Assembly: GCA_019084435.1 (NCBI GenBank)
Contig: JAHRFV010000107.1
Span: 1 to 31,063, forward strand
Reading direction: 5' to 3'
Source: Dethiosulfatibacter sp.
GTDB taxonomy: Bacteria; Bacillota_A; Clostridia; Tissierellales; Dethiosulfatibacteraceae
Length of the DNA: 31,063 nucleotides
The notes under the pieces were generated by a model. That model did no database searches. It saw nothing but the letters and a program-made list of their open reading frames with translations, and had not been told where the DNA came from. This document shows, piece after piece, positions 7,662 through 16,713 of this stretch. A program made the position numbers and the translations under genes. Positions within the stretch are counted from its first letter, which is position 1. Each line of letters begins with the position of its first letter.

Positions 7662-8126
7662 TTAGTATAAAGTTTTGTTCTGATCCTTATCATAAATCTC
7701 AAAAGGAACGAGACACTCATCCCTCTCTATTTGTTTACTTCTTAATTTCTCGTCTTTTTTGAGTCCTGTTAAAACATCATAGAGGTATTTGTCATCGAAT
7801 CCAACCTTCTCGGCATCGGATCTTGTGGCGCCGTAATACATAACTGGAATCTTAGCCCAATGGATTGCAGAATAGCACATGGGACAAGGTTCACAGGTTG
7901 TGTACAACTCACAGTCTGATAGATCAAACCTGGCTAGCTTTTCTGTAGCCTTCCTGATAGCTACAATTTCAGCGTGATTAGTGGGGTCATTGGTTGCAAT
8001 CACCGTGTTATTCCCAACAGCAATCACTTCACCATCTTTGACAATAACAGCGCCAAAAGGTCCACCTTCCTTGTTTTTGATTCCTTTCAGTGCTTCTTCT
8101 ACTGCTATTTTCATGAATTTGTTCAT
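7662..8126 (-). CDS. guaD: Guanine deaminase, cytidine-deaminase-like (GuaD type)
   Basis: 154 residues, close in length and sequence to Bacillus subtilis GuaD (about 156). Zinc ligands are H51 (HAE 51-53, with E53 as proton shuttle), C81 and C84 (EPCPMC). The GGPFGAVIVKDG and GFDDKYLYDVL segments follow the GuaD pattern more than that of the tRNA deaminase TadA. It deaminates guanine to xanthine, feeding the xanthine-handling molybdenum enzymes of the same operon. RBS GAGGTGAT lies before the ATG; it follows the dehydrogenase gene after 38 nt and ends 14 nt before the DUF523 gene. Some family members accept other purines or ammeline-like rings. Confidence 0.87.
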   Translation of the reverse strand: MNKFMKIAVEEALKGIKNKEGGPFGAVIVKDGEVIAVGNNTVIATNDPTNHAEIVAIRKATEKLARFDLSDCELYTTCEPCPMCYSAIHWAKIPVMYYGATRSDAEKVGFDDKYLYDVLTGLKKDEKLRSKQIERDECLVPFEIYDKDQNKTLY

Positions 8127-8164
8127 TGATTATCACCTCGTTTAAAGCTGATTTTACTACTTTT

Positions 8165-9139
8165 CTATGGATTGACAACATTGATTGGGTTGCCTTCAAG
8201 ATATTTTTTAAGATTCTCAACAGCAGCTTGCATCAATCTCACCCTTGATTCTTTTGGTGCCCATGAGATATGGGGCGTTATTATGCATTTTTGTGCTGAT
8301 AATAAAGGATTGTTCTCTTCTATAGGTTCATGTGAAACCACGTCAACAGCAGCTCCGTAAATCCTTCCTTCATTTAATGCATCCGCAAGATCCTGCTCGA
8401 CAATCAATGGCCCCCTAGATGTGTTGATGATGATTGCACTCTCTTTCATTTTATCAATTGAAGTTCTATTGATGATGCCCTTCGTACTATCCGTCAGGGG
8501 ACAATGAAGCGATATCACATCAGATTCCTGAAAAATCTGGTCCAGTTCAACAAATTGAACATCCGCCAAGTCATCTATGTCCATCGCATATTGGTCATGG
8601 ACCAACACTTTCATTCCCATAGCAAGTCCGATCTTTCCAACCGCTTTACCTATTCTTCCATAACCTATGATACCTAGCGTCTTGTCTGCCAGTTCAATCA
8701 AAGGAAATTTCCAGAAGCACCAGTCAGGGTTTCTATTCCAAAGTCCATCTTTTACCATCTCATTGTGTGAACCCACATGATGACATATCTCTAGCAGCAA
8801 TGCAAAAGTCATCTGTGCCACAGCATAGGTTCCGTAAGTCGGAATATTGGTGACAGTTATGCCTCTTGCCTTCGCAGCCTCAATATCCACAACATTATAT
8901 CCTGTAGCTAGTACGCCTATATATCTGACATTTGGCATCTTGTCCAATACCTCTCTTGCAATTGGTGTTTTATTGGTCAACACAATCTCAGCGTCTCCCA
9001 CTTTTTCCACAACCTGGTCCTGTTCGTCCAGCTTATAAGACACACGGTCGTGGACTATTATATCTCCAATCTCTTTGAACCCATCCCATGTCAAATCACC
9101 AGGGTTAAGCGTATAACCGTCTAGTACAACTATCTTCAT
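8165..9139 (-). CDS. D-2-hydroxyacid dehydrogenase, probable hydroxypyruvate reductase/glycerate dehydrogenase
   Basis: A 324-residue NAD(P)-dependent D-isomer 2-hydroxyacid dehydrogenase. The nucleotide motif is GYGRIG at 159-164, and the catalytic triad is R242 (NTSRGP), E271 (SHEP) and H290 (TPHISWAP). The N-terminus and ATGYNVVD segment resemble HprA-type glycerate dehydrogenases. The start overlaps the stop of the glycerate kinase gene by 4 nt (ATGA), so the two are translationally coupled and probably act in sequence: hydroxypyruvate to D-glycerate, then phosphorylation. RBS AGGAGGT lies inside the end of the upstream gene. Other 2-oxoacids such as glyoxylate could also be substrates. 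Confidence 0.9.
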   Translation of the reverse strand: MKIVVLDGYTLNPGDLTWDGFKEIGDIIVHDRVSYKLDEQDQVVEKVGDAEIVLTNKTPIAREVLDKMPNVRYIGVLATGYNVVDIEAAKARGITVTNIPTYGTYAVAQMTFALLLEICHHVGSHNEMVKDGLWNRNPDWCFWKFPLIELADKTLGIIGYGRIGKAVGKIGLAMGMKVLVHDQYAMDIDDLADVQFVELDQIFQESDVISLHCPLTDSTKGIINRTSIDKMKESAIIINTSRGPLIVEQDLADALNEGRIYGAAVDVVSHEPIEENNPLLSAQKCIITPHISWAPKESRVRLMQAAVENLKKYLEGNPINVVNP

Positions 9140-10272
9140 CTTTTACCTCCTAGTGTAATAACCCTCATAATGTTTTCTGTTGTCTGTGTGATAAGCATCT
9201 GTGAATTTTCCATAGCCTCTTCTAGAGCCATTGGAGATGAAACAATATCAAAAATAGCATCAATGCCGTGCCCATAAACTATTGAAGCTCCCTCACCAAT
9301 ACTGCCCACAATGGCGATCACAGGCAAACTGTATTTCTTGGCAATTTTAGCCACACCTACAGGTGCTTTGCCAAAAGCAGTCTGAGTATCTATTTTCCCC
9401 TCGCCGGTTATGACCAAATCAGCATCGACTAAATGTTGGTCTATATCGACAAGCTCCAACAGTTTATCGACGCCATTAAACATTTTTGCATTGCAAAATG
9501 CCATTAATCCTGCTCCTAAACCTCCTGCGGCACCTGCACCTGGAATATGAGCCAAATCCATTCCCAACTTTTCTTTAACCTTATTGGAGAAATGCATCAG
9601 ACACCTGTCGAGCTCTTTGACCATGTCAGGTGTTGCCCCTTTCTGGGGTCCATATACATAAGATGCACCATTTTCTCCACATAAGGGATTGGATACATCT
9701 GATAGTATAATTATCTCCGTTTTTGCGAGTCGTTCATCCAGCTTCATCAGGTCGATTTCTTCTATTCTACACAAATCCTTTCCGCCATATCCTATCTCAT
9801 TCCCATCGCTATCCTTGAATGAAGCGCCGAGAGCCTGAGCCATTCCAGCACCGCCATCATTCGTGGCACTGCCGCCTATACCCACGTATATTTTCCTGCA
9901 CCCCTTGTTCATAGCCTCTCTGATCATTTGACCGGTACCAAATGTAGTCGTATGCAGAGGATTTCTTTTATTCTTATCTACCAATGTAAGACCGGATGCC
10001 TCAGCCATCTCAATAACAGCCACATTGCCTTCCAGTATCCCAAACCTCGCCTTTACAACATCACCTAAAGGTCCTGTGACATCAACGTGTTCGTAATTTC
10101 CTCCTGTACCGATAACCAGGGCATCTACAGTTCCCTCGCCGCCATCAGCAACAGGAATTTTCACAATCTGACAGTCCGGCAAAACAATCTTGATTCCTTT
10201 TTCAATGGCTTCCGCCACTTGAAGTGTCGTGCAGCTACCCTTAAATGAATCCGATGCGATTACAATTTTCAT
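9136..10272 (-). CDS. Glycerate kinase (GlxK/GarK family)
   Basis: 378 residues, the usual family length. Signatures are DSFKGS at 8-13, VADGGEGT at 41-48, GGSATNDGG at 133-141 and the GAGAAGGLGAGL stretch. It phosphorylates D-glycerate; members of this family usually form 2-phosphoglycerate, which enters lower glycolysis and yields pyruvate and ATP. RBS GGGAGG precedes the ATG; it starts 17 nt after the adenine deaminase stop and overlaps the following dehydrogenase by 4 nt. A glycerate branch is not part of the usual YgeX-type purine cluster and hints at a different end of the pathway. Confidence 0.93.
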   Translation of the reverse strand: MKIVIASDSFKGSCTTLQVAEAIEKGIKIVLPDCQIVKIPVADGGEGTVDALVIGTGGNYEHVDVTGPLGDVVKARFGILEGNVAVIEMAEASGLTLVDKNKRNPLHTTTFGTGQMIREAMNKGCRKIYVGIGGSATNDGGAGMAQALGASFKDSDGNEIGYGGKDLCRIEEIDLMKLDERLAKTEIIILSDVSNPLCGENGASYVYGPQKGATPDMVKELDRCLMHFSNKVKEKLGMDLAHIPGAGAAGGLGAGLMAFCNAKMFNGVDKLLELVDIDQHLVDADLVITGEGKIDTQTAFGKAPVGVAKIAKKYSLPVIAIVGSIGEGASIVYGHGIDAIFDIVSSPMALEEAMENSQMLITQTTENIMRVITLGGKR

Positions 10273-10289
10273 TCTGCCTCCCTGTCCTG

Positions 10290-12020
10290 CTATTCTACAT
10301 TTATATCTTCAAAGCTCATAGAGTTTACATTAAATAAACCCATGTCAGTTACTTTAATCTCGGGGATTACAGGTAGTGCTAAAAAGCTTAGGGTCATCAG
10401 AGGGTCTGTATCCCGGTTTGCTCCAAGTTCTTTGTAAATAATTCGGGTAATATCAGATATTTTCTTGGCAACAGTCTCCATAGAAGCATCTGACATCAAG
10501 CCTGCTACGGGTAGTGGCAGATAATCTCTGACTACGCCACCTACTACTACCACTATTCCACCTTGAATTTCTTTAATTTTGTTGATAGCCTTCAACATAT
10601 CCTCGTCGTTATCTCCCAGTACAATTAGATTGTGAGCGTCGTGTGCAATTGTAGTAGCTATGGCGCCACCCTTCAGTTTGAAGTTTTCAATCAAACCCAG
10701 TCCTATTGTCCCACTCTTACCGTGTCTTTCAATGACAGCCATTTTGACAATATCAATATATTTATTGGCAATGAATCTATTCTTATCGTCAAGACTGACT
10801 TTTCTGATAACAGATTCGGTATGCAGAGATTTTGGATTCATTCTGATGACTCTTGCGATGTCTGAAGTCATTCTAATTTCCAAATCTGCTGAGGTTATCT
10901 CTCCTATGGTGACAGTATCGACAACAGCTGAAATATCAGGTTTTTCGACTTGAAATAATGCTCTCCCGTTTTCAGCCACCAATTCACCTTTTTTGTAGAC
11001 TTGAATAATATCGAATTTCTTCAAATCATTTAGGACAATCAAATCAGCGTCATATCCTGGTGCTATGGCACCGATGTCTCTCAGATGATAACACTCAGCT
11101 GTGTTGAGTGTGGCCATCTGAATTGCACTGATAGGTTCTATACCCATTGATATGGCTTTTCTGACATTATAATCAATATGGCCTTCCGATAATATTTCCC
11201 CCGGATGTTTATCATCTATGCAGAAAGTGATGCGCCTCTCTATTTTTTCACTGACCCCTGCAATGAGGGTCTCCAGATCTCTAGAAGCTGACCCTTCTCT
11301 GATTGCGATATACATTCCCAGAGATAGCTTCTCTGCCATTTCCTTCAGATTGGTGCATTCGTGGTCTGTCTTCACCCCATTAATCACGTATGCATTCAAA
11401 TCCTTTCCTGTCAACAAAGGACTGTGTCCGTCTATTATCTTTCGATCCGCCAGCAGTACCTTTTTAATAATTTCCTCATCACCGGCTATGACACCGGGAT
11501 AGTCCATCAGCTCCCCCAGACCAAGTACAATATTTTCACCCATCAGGTCTTCAATATCATCTGCTTTCAGTATAGCACCTGAATGCTCAAACTTTGTCGA
11601 AGGGACACAGGATGGCATCATAAAGAACACATTCAGGGGTATATTACGGGTAGCATCTATCATGAACTGGATTCCTTTGATACCGCAGACATTGGCAATC
11701 TCATGCGGATCCGCGACTATGGTCGTTGTACCCTTTGGAACAATAACTCTTGCCAACTGTTCCGGAGTTACAAGAGAAGACTCCATGTGTTCATGGCTGT
11801 CTATAAGTCCAGGCGCCACATATCTACCCTTCATATCAATGGTCTGATTTGCTTCATAGTCTCCAATGCCTATTATTTTCCCCGAATCTATTGCCAGATG
11901 TCCTTCAACGATGCTGTGGCTAAAAACATTGACAATCTTGCAGTTCTTCAATAATAGTTCAACCTTGTCTCTTCCTGCTGCCAACTCCACTCTTCTTATA
12001 TATTTATTCTTTAAATCCAT
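10290..12020 (-). CDS. ade: Adenine deaminase
   Basis: A 576-residue amidohydrolase, matching the Bacillus Ade length of about 577. Metal-binding and active-site motifs are H76/H78 in SHEHME (E80), DPHE at 104-107, a DGHSP segment and DDKHP. The C-terminal part has HDAHNLIVLG and PLPVAGLMSD, typical of Ade. It converts adenine to hypoxanthine plus ammonia. I chose the ATG at 12020, which has AGGCAGGA 6 nt upstream and lies one base after the stop of the preceding molybdoenzyme gene; an ATG seven codons earlier lies inside that gene. With GuaD it brings both amino-purines into the hypoxanthine/xanthine pool. Confidence 0.95.
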   Translation of the reverse strand: MDLKNKYIRRVELAAGRDKVELLLKNCKIVNVFSHSIVEGHLAIDSGKIIGIGDYEANQTIDMKGRYVAPGLIDSHEHMESSLVTPEQLARVIVPKGTTTIVADPHEIANVCGIKGIQFMIDATRNIPLNVFFMMPSCVPSTKFEHSGAILKADDIEDLMGENIVLGLGELMDYPGVIAGDEEIIKKVLLADRKIIDGHSPLLTGKDLNAYVINGVKTDHECTNLKEMAEKLSLGMYIAIREGSASRDLETLIAGVSEKIERRITFCIDDKHPGEILSEGHIDYNVRKAISMGIEPISAIQMATLNTAECYHLRDIGAIAPGYDADLIVLNDLKKFDIIQVYKKGELVAENGRALFQVEKPDISAVVDTVTIGEITSADLEIRMTSDIARVIRMNPKSLHTESVIRKVSLDDKNRFIANKYIDIVKMAVIERHGKSGTIGLGLIENFKLKGGAIATTIAHDAHNLIVLGDNDEDMLKAINKIKEIQGGIVVVVGGVVRDYLPLPVAGLMSDASMETVAKKISDITRIIYKELGANRDTDPLMTLSFLALPVIPEIKVTDMGLFNVNSMSFEDINVE

Positions 12021-12021
12021 A

Positions 12022-14322
12022 TTAATCCTGCCTTTTCTCATTTAGCATTGCCCATACTGTTTCACTCTTGACGGGCAATTTTCGAATACGAATACCCAAT
12101 GCATTTTTAATGGCATTGGTGATAGCAGCCGGTGGCGTGTTGATACCGACTTCGCCTACCGATTTGGCACCAAACGGTCCCATAGGGTCGTAGCTTTCAA
12201 CAAATTCCACATCTATTTTCCCGACCTCCATTCTAGTAGGGACCTTGTACTTCAAGAAATTATTGTTGATTAATTGACCTTGGGGTGTATATTTTGCCTC
12301 TTCGTACAGCGTCATTCCAATACCCTGAAGCAAAGCACCCTCAACTTGAATTTTAGCCAGATTGGGGTTGATTGTTGTTCCACAATCCACTGCAGCCACA
12401 AAGTTCAACAGTTTGACTTTTCCTGTTCTTTTATCAATCTCCACTTCCGCTCCACCTACCATATAAGGGGGTGCCGATGTGTTGGAGACAAAGGATCCCG
12501 ATGATACGAGTTGTTCCTGGTTTTCAGAATAATATAAGACCTGAGCAAGTTCAGGCAACGATATATTGCCATTTTCCCAACGAATCAACGTGCCGTCAAA
12601 ATCAACCACATCTGTATTGAAATGTCTCATGGCAGCCCTCTTTATCTCAGTAATCATGTTTTCCGCTGCTATTCTGACACTGTGTCCGGATATGAAGGTG
12701 GTGCTTGATGCGTATGCCCCGGAATCAAAAGGTGTGAGATCTGTATCCGAAGAATAGACTATGATTTTTTCAACCGGTACCCTCAATGTCTCTGCTGCCA
12801 TCTGGGCAAGTATTGTATCTGATCCGGTTCCAAGATCTGTCGCACCAATCAGCATGTTGAACGACCCGTCGTCATTCAGCTTTAAGATACAAGAGGCCAT
12901 GTCTATATGAGGTATTCCCGAGCCCTGCATAGCGATAGCCAATCCGACCCCACGAACTCTGTTCTCATCAACGATTTGCCTTGGGTACTTGTCTTTCCAG
13001 TTCAATTTCTCAAGGCATATCTCCATACATTTATCCAACCCACAGGACTCAATAATTGTCGGAGTGCCTTCGCGACCTTCACCCATGACCTCAAATATCT
13101 TTGAAGTCTCTTTTACCTTTATCATATTCTTTTTTCTTATCTCAACTGGATCTATTCCCAGTTTATCCGCCAGTTCCTCAATGGCGGACTCCAGCGCGAA
13201 GTTACCCTGAACAGCCCCATAGCCACGATAGGCACCGGCCGGTGTAATATTGGTATACACAACATCGCCCCGGAATGCTACTGCATCAACCTTGTTGTAT
13301 AACGGCAACGACTTGGCGCCGATTACCATCAAAACCGTCAAGGCATGCTCACCGTATGCGCCTGTATTTGACAAAACATTCATATCAATGGCTTTTATGG
13401 TACCGTCCTTCATAGCGCCTATCTTCATCTCAGTTCTGGTTGCATGTCTGGTATAGGTAGACTGAAAGACCTCTTTTCTAGAATATATCATTTTGGATGG
13501 CAGCTTGGTCCTGAGTGTTGTCAGTGCAACGAAAAACTCACCATGGACGGCCTGCTTGCCGCCATAACCACCACCAATCCTAGGCTTAATTACTCTAATG
13601 TTTGAAATTGGCATCACCAAAACTTTTCCCAGAATCCTTCTGATGTGAAATGGGGCCTGGGTAGACGACATGATTGTCAGTCTCCCTTGAAGGTCCAAAT
13701 ACGCTGACGAGGAATGAGGCTCCGCCATACAGTGTGAATTTGCTTCCGTGTAGTAGGTTCCTTCATGCACAACATCACATTGCTTTAATGTTTCCGCCAC
13801 ATCTCCTATTTCCATCTGATAGCTGGATGCCAGATTTCGCTCCGGTTCATGCCCTATGTCAAACAGACTGCAGGTTCTGTCGTGATCATGGACTAGAACA
13901 TCTGCGTCTTTGGCTTTTTCAAAATCTATTATCGGTTTCAATTGTCTGTAGGTCACCTTGATGGCATCGAGAGCCCTATCAACTGTTTTTTCGTCAATAC
14001 CTGCTACAGCAGCTACTTCATCTCCTACATACCTTACATATTTATCCAGTATCCTCTTGTCATATGGCGACGGTTCCGGATAACCTTGGGCAGCTCTTGT
14101 GAACATTCCAGTCGGTACGTTCTTATAGGTGAGTATGCACTTCACACCCTCAATTGCTTCGGCCTCCTCCACGTCAATGTCCATAATCTCCGCGTATGCA
14201 TGTGGACTTCTCAGCACCTTAACAATCAATGAGTTTTCCGGGCTTAAATCATTAGTGTAGGCTGGCTTTCCAGTAACAAGCCCTTTCCCGTCAATCTTGG
14301 GAATTGATTTCTTTACACCCAT
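12022..14322 (-). CDS. Xanthine dehydrogenase-family molybdenum-binding subunit (set 2)
   Basis: A 766-residue large subunit of the xanthine dehydrogenase/aldehyde oxidase family. Visible pieces are the GGGYGGKQ loop (251-257), GAYRGYG with R366 (equivalent to the substrate-site arginine of xanthine dehydrogenases), and KSVGEVG with the presumed catalytic base E724. At the position where purine hydroxylases often have glutamate (GGKE), this protein has Q257. The paralogue at 25257 has the glutamate, so the two may prefer different purines or oxidation positions. RBS GGAGGTGA precedes the ATG, and the gene follows the small subunit without any gap. The MPT cofactor (probably cytosine dinucleotide) is supplied from outside the window. 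Confidence 0.93.
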   Translation of the reverse strand: MGVKKSIPKIDGKGLVTGKPAYTNDLSPENSLIVKVLRSPHAYAEIMDIDVEEAEAIEGVKCILTYKNVPTGMFTRAAQGYPEPSPYDKRILDKYVRYVGDEVAAVAGIDEKTVDRALDAIKVTYRQLKPIIDFEKAKDADVLVHDHDRTCSLFDIGHEPERNLASSYQMEIGDVAETLKQCDVVHEGTYYTEANSHCMAEPHSSSAYLDLQGRLTIMSSTQAPFHIRRILGKVLVMPISNIRVIKPRIGGGYGGKQAVHGEFFVALTTLRTKLPSKMIYSRKEVFQSTYTRHATRTEMKIGAMKDGTIKAIDMNVLSNTGAYGEHALTVLMVIGAKSLPLYNKVDAVAFRGDVVYTNITPAGAYRGYGAVQGNFALESAIEELADKLGIDPVEIRKKNMIKVKETSKIFEVMGEGREGTPTIIESCGLDKCMEICLEKLNWKDKYPRQIVDENRVRGVGLAIAMQGSGIPHIDMASCILKLNDDGSFNMLIGATDLGTGSDTILAQMAAETLRVPVEKIIVYSSDTDLTPFDSGAYASSTTFISGHSVRIAAENMITEIKRAAMRHFNTDVVDFDGTLIRWENGNISLPELAQVLYYSENQEQLVSSGSFVSNTSAPPYMVGGAEVEIDKRTGKVKLLNFVAAVDCGTTINPNLAKIQVEGALLQGIGMTLYEEAKYTPQGQLINNNFLKYKVPTRMEVGKIDVEFVESYDPMGPFGAKSVGEVGINTPPAAITNAIKNALGIRIRKLPVKSETVWAMLNEKRQD

Positions 14323-14772
14323 TTATTTCACCTCCAGATACTTAAGTATAGCTCTGTGCTGTCCTTCATAGCCTGAGCATCTGCAAAAATTCCCTGCAAG
14401 ATAATGCTTGATACTATCCAGAGTAAATTCTTCAAGCTCATTTTTCATTGTATGAATTGCCATGACAAGACCGGGAGAACAGTATCCACACTGTTCAGCT
14501 CCCTCAGCTGTGATGAAATCAGCTATCAACTCCGCTTCTTTCAAAATACCCTCTACTGTCAGTATCTCTTTTCCAACCGCTCTTATGGAATAATAAGAGC
14601 AAGAATTAACAAGCTTATTATCAACTGATATTGAGCACATACCACAAGATGTTGTATCACAGCCTCTCTTAACACTTTTTATGCCAGCATTTCTGAGTGT
14701 GTCCAACAAAAACTCATCAGGCTCAATGAGCAGATTGCGTTTTTGGTTATTGATTGTCAGCATTACTTCCAT
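14323..14772 (-). CDS. Xanthine dehydrogenase-family [2Fe-2S] subunit (set 2)
   Basis: 149 residues, the usual size of the small electron-transfer subunit. The plant-type cluster ligands are C38, C43, C46 and C58; the second cluster ligands are C95, C98, C130 and C132 (CGYCSPG and CRCSGYEG). It passes electrons from the molybdenum centre to the FAD subunit. The start at 14772 has GGAGGG 6 nt upstream and overlaps the FAD subunit gene by 10 nt; the stop is directly followed by the ATG of the large subunit. This gives the order FAD, Fe-S, Mo for set 2. Confidence 0.95.
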   Translation of the reverse strand: MEVMLTINNQKRNLLIEPDEFLLDTLRNAGIKSVKRGCDTTSCGMCSISVDNKLVNSCSYYSIRAVGKEILTVEGILKEAELIADFITAEGAEQCGYCSPGLVMAIHTMKNELEEFTLDSIKHYLAGNFCRCSGYEGQHRAILKYLEVK

Positions 14773-15506
14773 AACAATCCCTCCTCCAATATCTCTGCCA
14801 ACATGACTTCGGCAATATGTCTCCTATAGGCTCCACTTCCCCTGATATCATCCTTGATCTCTATTTGGGCAAGCAATTCTTCTGATGTATGTCCTGAGTC
14901 GATATCCGGAACGATCACCGATCTACCCGGCCTTGCGCCGACAGCAATCCTTACTTTATCTCCTGAAGCTACGCTTATATTGACAAGAGAGAAATCTGTG
15001 TAGGTATGCTTGAAATATCTACAGGTGGAGTATACAGCCTTTGGTACAACAATCGATGTAAGAATATCATTCAATACATAATTTTCACTCAAAAATCGCT
15101 CCATTGAAATCTCGCCCTTCTTGAAAAAGATAAGCCTTGCTCCTAGTGATAATAGTGCTGTATTGATGTCTGAAAATGGGTATTTCCCGCATACACTACC
15201 ACCGATAGTCACCATATTTCTTAGACCCACACCACCGGTCTGTCTGACCGATTCCACCATGCACTGTGGCAGGATGTTGCTTGTTTCAATATCTCGCAGT
15301 GTAGTCATGGAACCAATGTGAAATTCTTTATCCTCTTCTTTGAGATAAGACAAGGGAAGTCTGGAAAGATCAATTCCAAGCTCAGCCTCTCGCTTCTGCA
15401 ACTTCAAAAATACACCGCCACCAATAATGACCGCCTTCTGATGATTTGCCAAGTACTCATAGGCCTCTTCCAATGACGAAGGTTGTACAATTTCTTTGAA
15501 ATTCAT
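14763..15506 (-). CDS. Xanthine dehydrogenase-family FAD-binding subunit (set 2)
   Basis: 247 residues, somewhat short for CoxM/XdhB-type subunits (about 270-290). FAD-contact segments are IIGGGVFLKL near residue 28 and the LRNMVTIGGSVCGKYPFSDI stretch around 95-115. The first loop is degenerate compared with the common AGGTDL. The SGAYRRHIAEVML motif near the C-terminus is typical. It transfers electrons from the Fe-S subunit to NAD or another carrier. The ATG lies one base beyond the stop of the PLP-enzyme gene, whose end supplies the RBS GGAGGGGG. Confidence 0.92.
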   Translation of the reverse strand: MNFKEIVQPSSLEEAYEYLANHQKAVIIGGGVFLKLQKREAELGIDLSRLPLSYLKEEDKEFHIGSMTTLRDIETSNILPQCMVESVRQTGGVGLRNMVTIGGSVCGKYPFSDINTALLSLGARLIFFKKGEISMERFLSENYVLNDILTSIVVPKAVYSTCRYFKHTYTDFSLVNISVASGDKVRIAVGARPGRSVIVPDIDSGHTSEELLAQIEIKDDIRGSGAYRRHIAEVMLAEILEEGLLWK

Positions 15507-15507
15507 G

Positions 15508-16713
15508 TTAAACCCCCTCCAACATATTGTAAATTTCTTCTTTTTTATAATTATTTACATTAACAGCATTTTCTACTGCATGAATATCCTTTAATCCATT
15601 GCCTGTAATGACCAGACAAACTGATTGATCAGGGGTTATTCTCCCCGCACCCATCATCTTTTGATATCCTGCAAAGGCTGCGGCTCCAGCAGGTTCAGAG
15701 AATACGCCCGTCTTTGATCCCAGTGTCATGATACCTTGCAGTATTTCCTCATCGCTTACACTGATGAGCTCACCGTCATATTTTTCCATATACTTACAAG
15801 CCTTAATCACATCCCTCGGATTCCCTACGGATATGCTATCAGCTAAAGTACTTACCATCTCTTCTATAGGCAGGTACGGCTTACCCTTCTCAAAAACCTT
15901 CTTGAGTGTTGAGGCTCCCTCTGCCTGAACACCGATTATTTTTGGCATCTTATCTGTCAATCCCAGCCTGTTGAATTCCATAAACCCCTTGAACAGCGAG
16001 CTTACAACAGTACCGTCTCCTACAGATACAAAACAAAAATCAGGCACCTTATAATCGTTCTGGACGATTATCTCATACGCACCTGTTTTCTTACCCTCTA
16101 GTAGGTACGGATTAATTGCTGAGTTTCTGCAATACCAACCCTTTTTCAACCCGATATCCATTGAAATATCAAAAGCCTCATCGTAAGTGCCTATAAGTGG
16201 AAGTACCATTGCGCCAGCTGCCACCAACTGTGCAAGCTTTCCTTTTGGTATGGTTGAGGGTACAAAAATATAGGTCTTCAGATGTGTGTGGGCTGAAAGT
16301 ATGGCTAGAGATGATGCTGCGTTGCCGGTAGAGGCGCAAAATATTGTATCAAACCCATATTCTATTGCCTTATTGATGGCAATTATGCTTGCCCTGTCCT
16401 TATAGGATCCCGACATGCTCACCCCGTCAAATTTAATCAATACCTCATTTGAACCGAAAAGGTTTTTCAATCTTATCAGCGGAGTGCCACCAACGTATGA
16501 ATCCATACTGGTCTGAAATTTTACTGGTAAAAGATTAGAGAACTGGGTTATACCGGCATTTTTCGAGAAATCTCGTCCAATTTTTATACTATCGTAGTCA
16601 TATAAGACCTCCAATGTTCCCATCAGCGGTCCGCATTCATGACAAAAATACAGGCTTCTTTCAGGCTCATACTCTTTTTCACAGGAAATGCACTTCAATC
16701 GATAATCTGTCAC
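15508..16713 (-). CDS. Threonine synthase-like PLP enzyme with N-terminal zinc ribbon
   Basis: 401 residues from a GTG start. A four-cysteine ribbon (C8, C11, C24, C27) precedes a fold-type II PLP domain with the lysine Schiff-base motif SGSYKDR (K105) and the STGNAAS phosphate-type loop. The GTG overlaps the TAG of the upstream gene by one base (TAGTG) and follows GGGGGTGATC, an excellent Shine-Dalgarno, so it is preferred to an ATG 33 nt upstream. The fold matches threonine synthase and related lyases, but an operon for purine breakdown gives no reason for threonine synthesis. A beta- or gamma-elimination on an amino-acid-like purine fragment is more likely. The substrate is unknown. Confidence 0.85.
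   Translation of the reverse strand: MTDYRLKCISCEKEYEPERSLYFCHECGPLMGTLEVLYDYDSIKIGRDFSKNAGITQFSNLLPVKFQTSMDSYVGGTPLIRLKNLFGSNEVLIKFDGVSMSGSYKDRASIIAINKAIEYGFDTIFCASTGNAASSLAILSAHTHLKTYIFVPSTIPKGKLAQLVAAGAMVLPLIGTYDEAFDISMDIGLKKGWYCRNSAINPYLLEGKKTGAYEIIVQNDYKVPDFCFVSVGDGTVVSSLFKGFMEFNRLGLTDKMPKIIGVQAEGASTLKKVFEKGKPYLPIEEMVSTLADSISVGNPRDVIKACKYMEKYDGELISVSDEEILQGIMTLGSKTGVFSEPAGAAAFAGYQKMMGAGRITPDQSVCLVITGNGLKDIHAVENAVNVNNYKKEEIYNMLEGV

Noticed and set aside
8029..8220. Minus-strand 63-residue frame between the dehydrogenase and guanine deaminase genes
   Set aside because: Overlaps both genes in another frame, with no RBS or homology.
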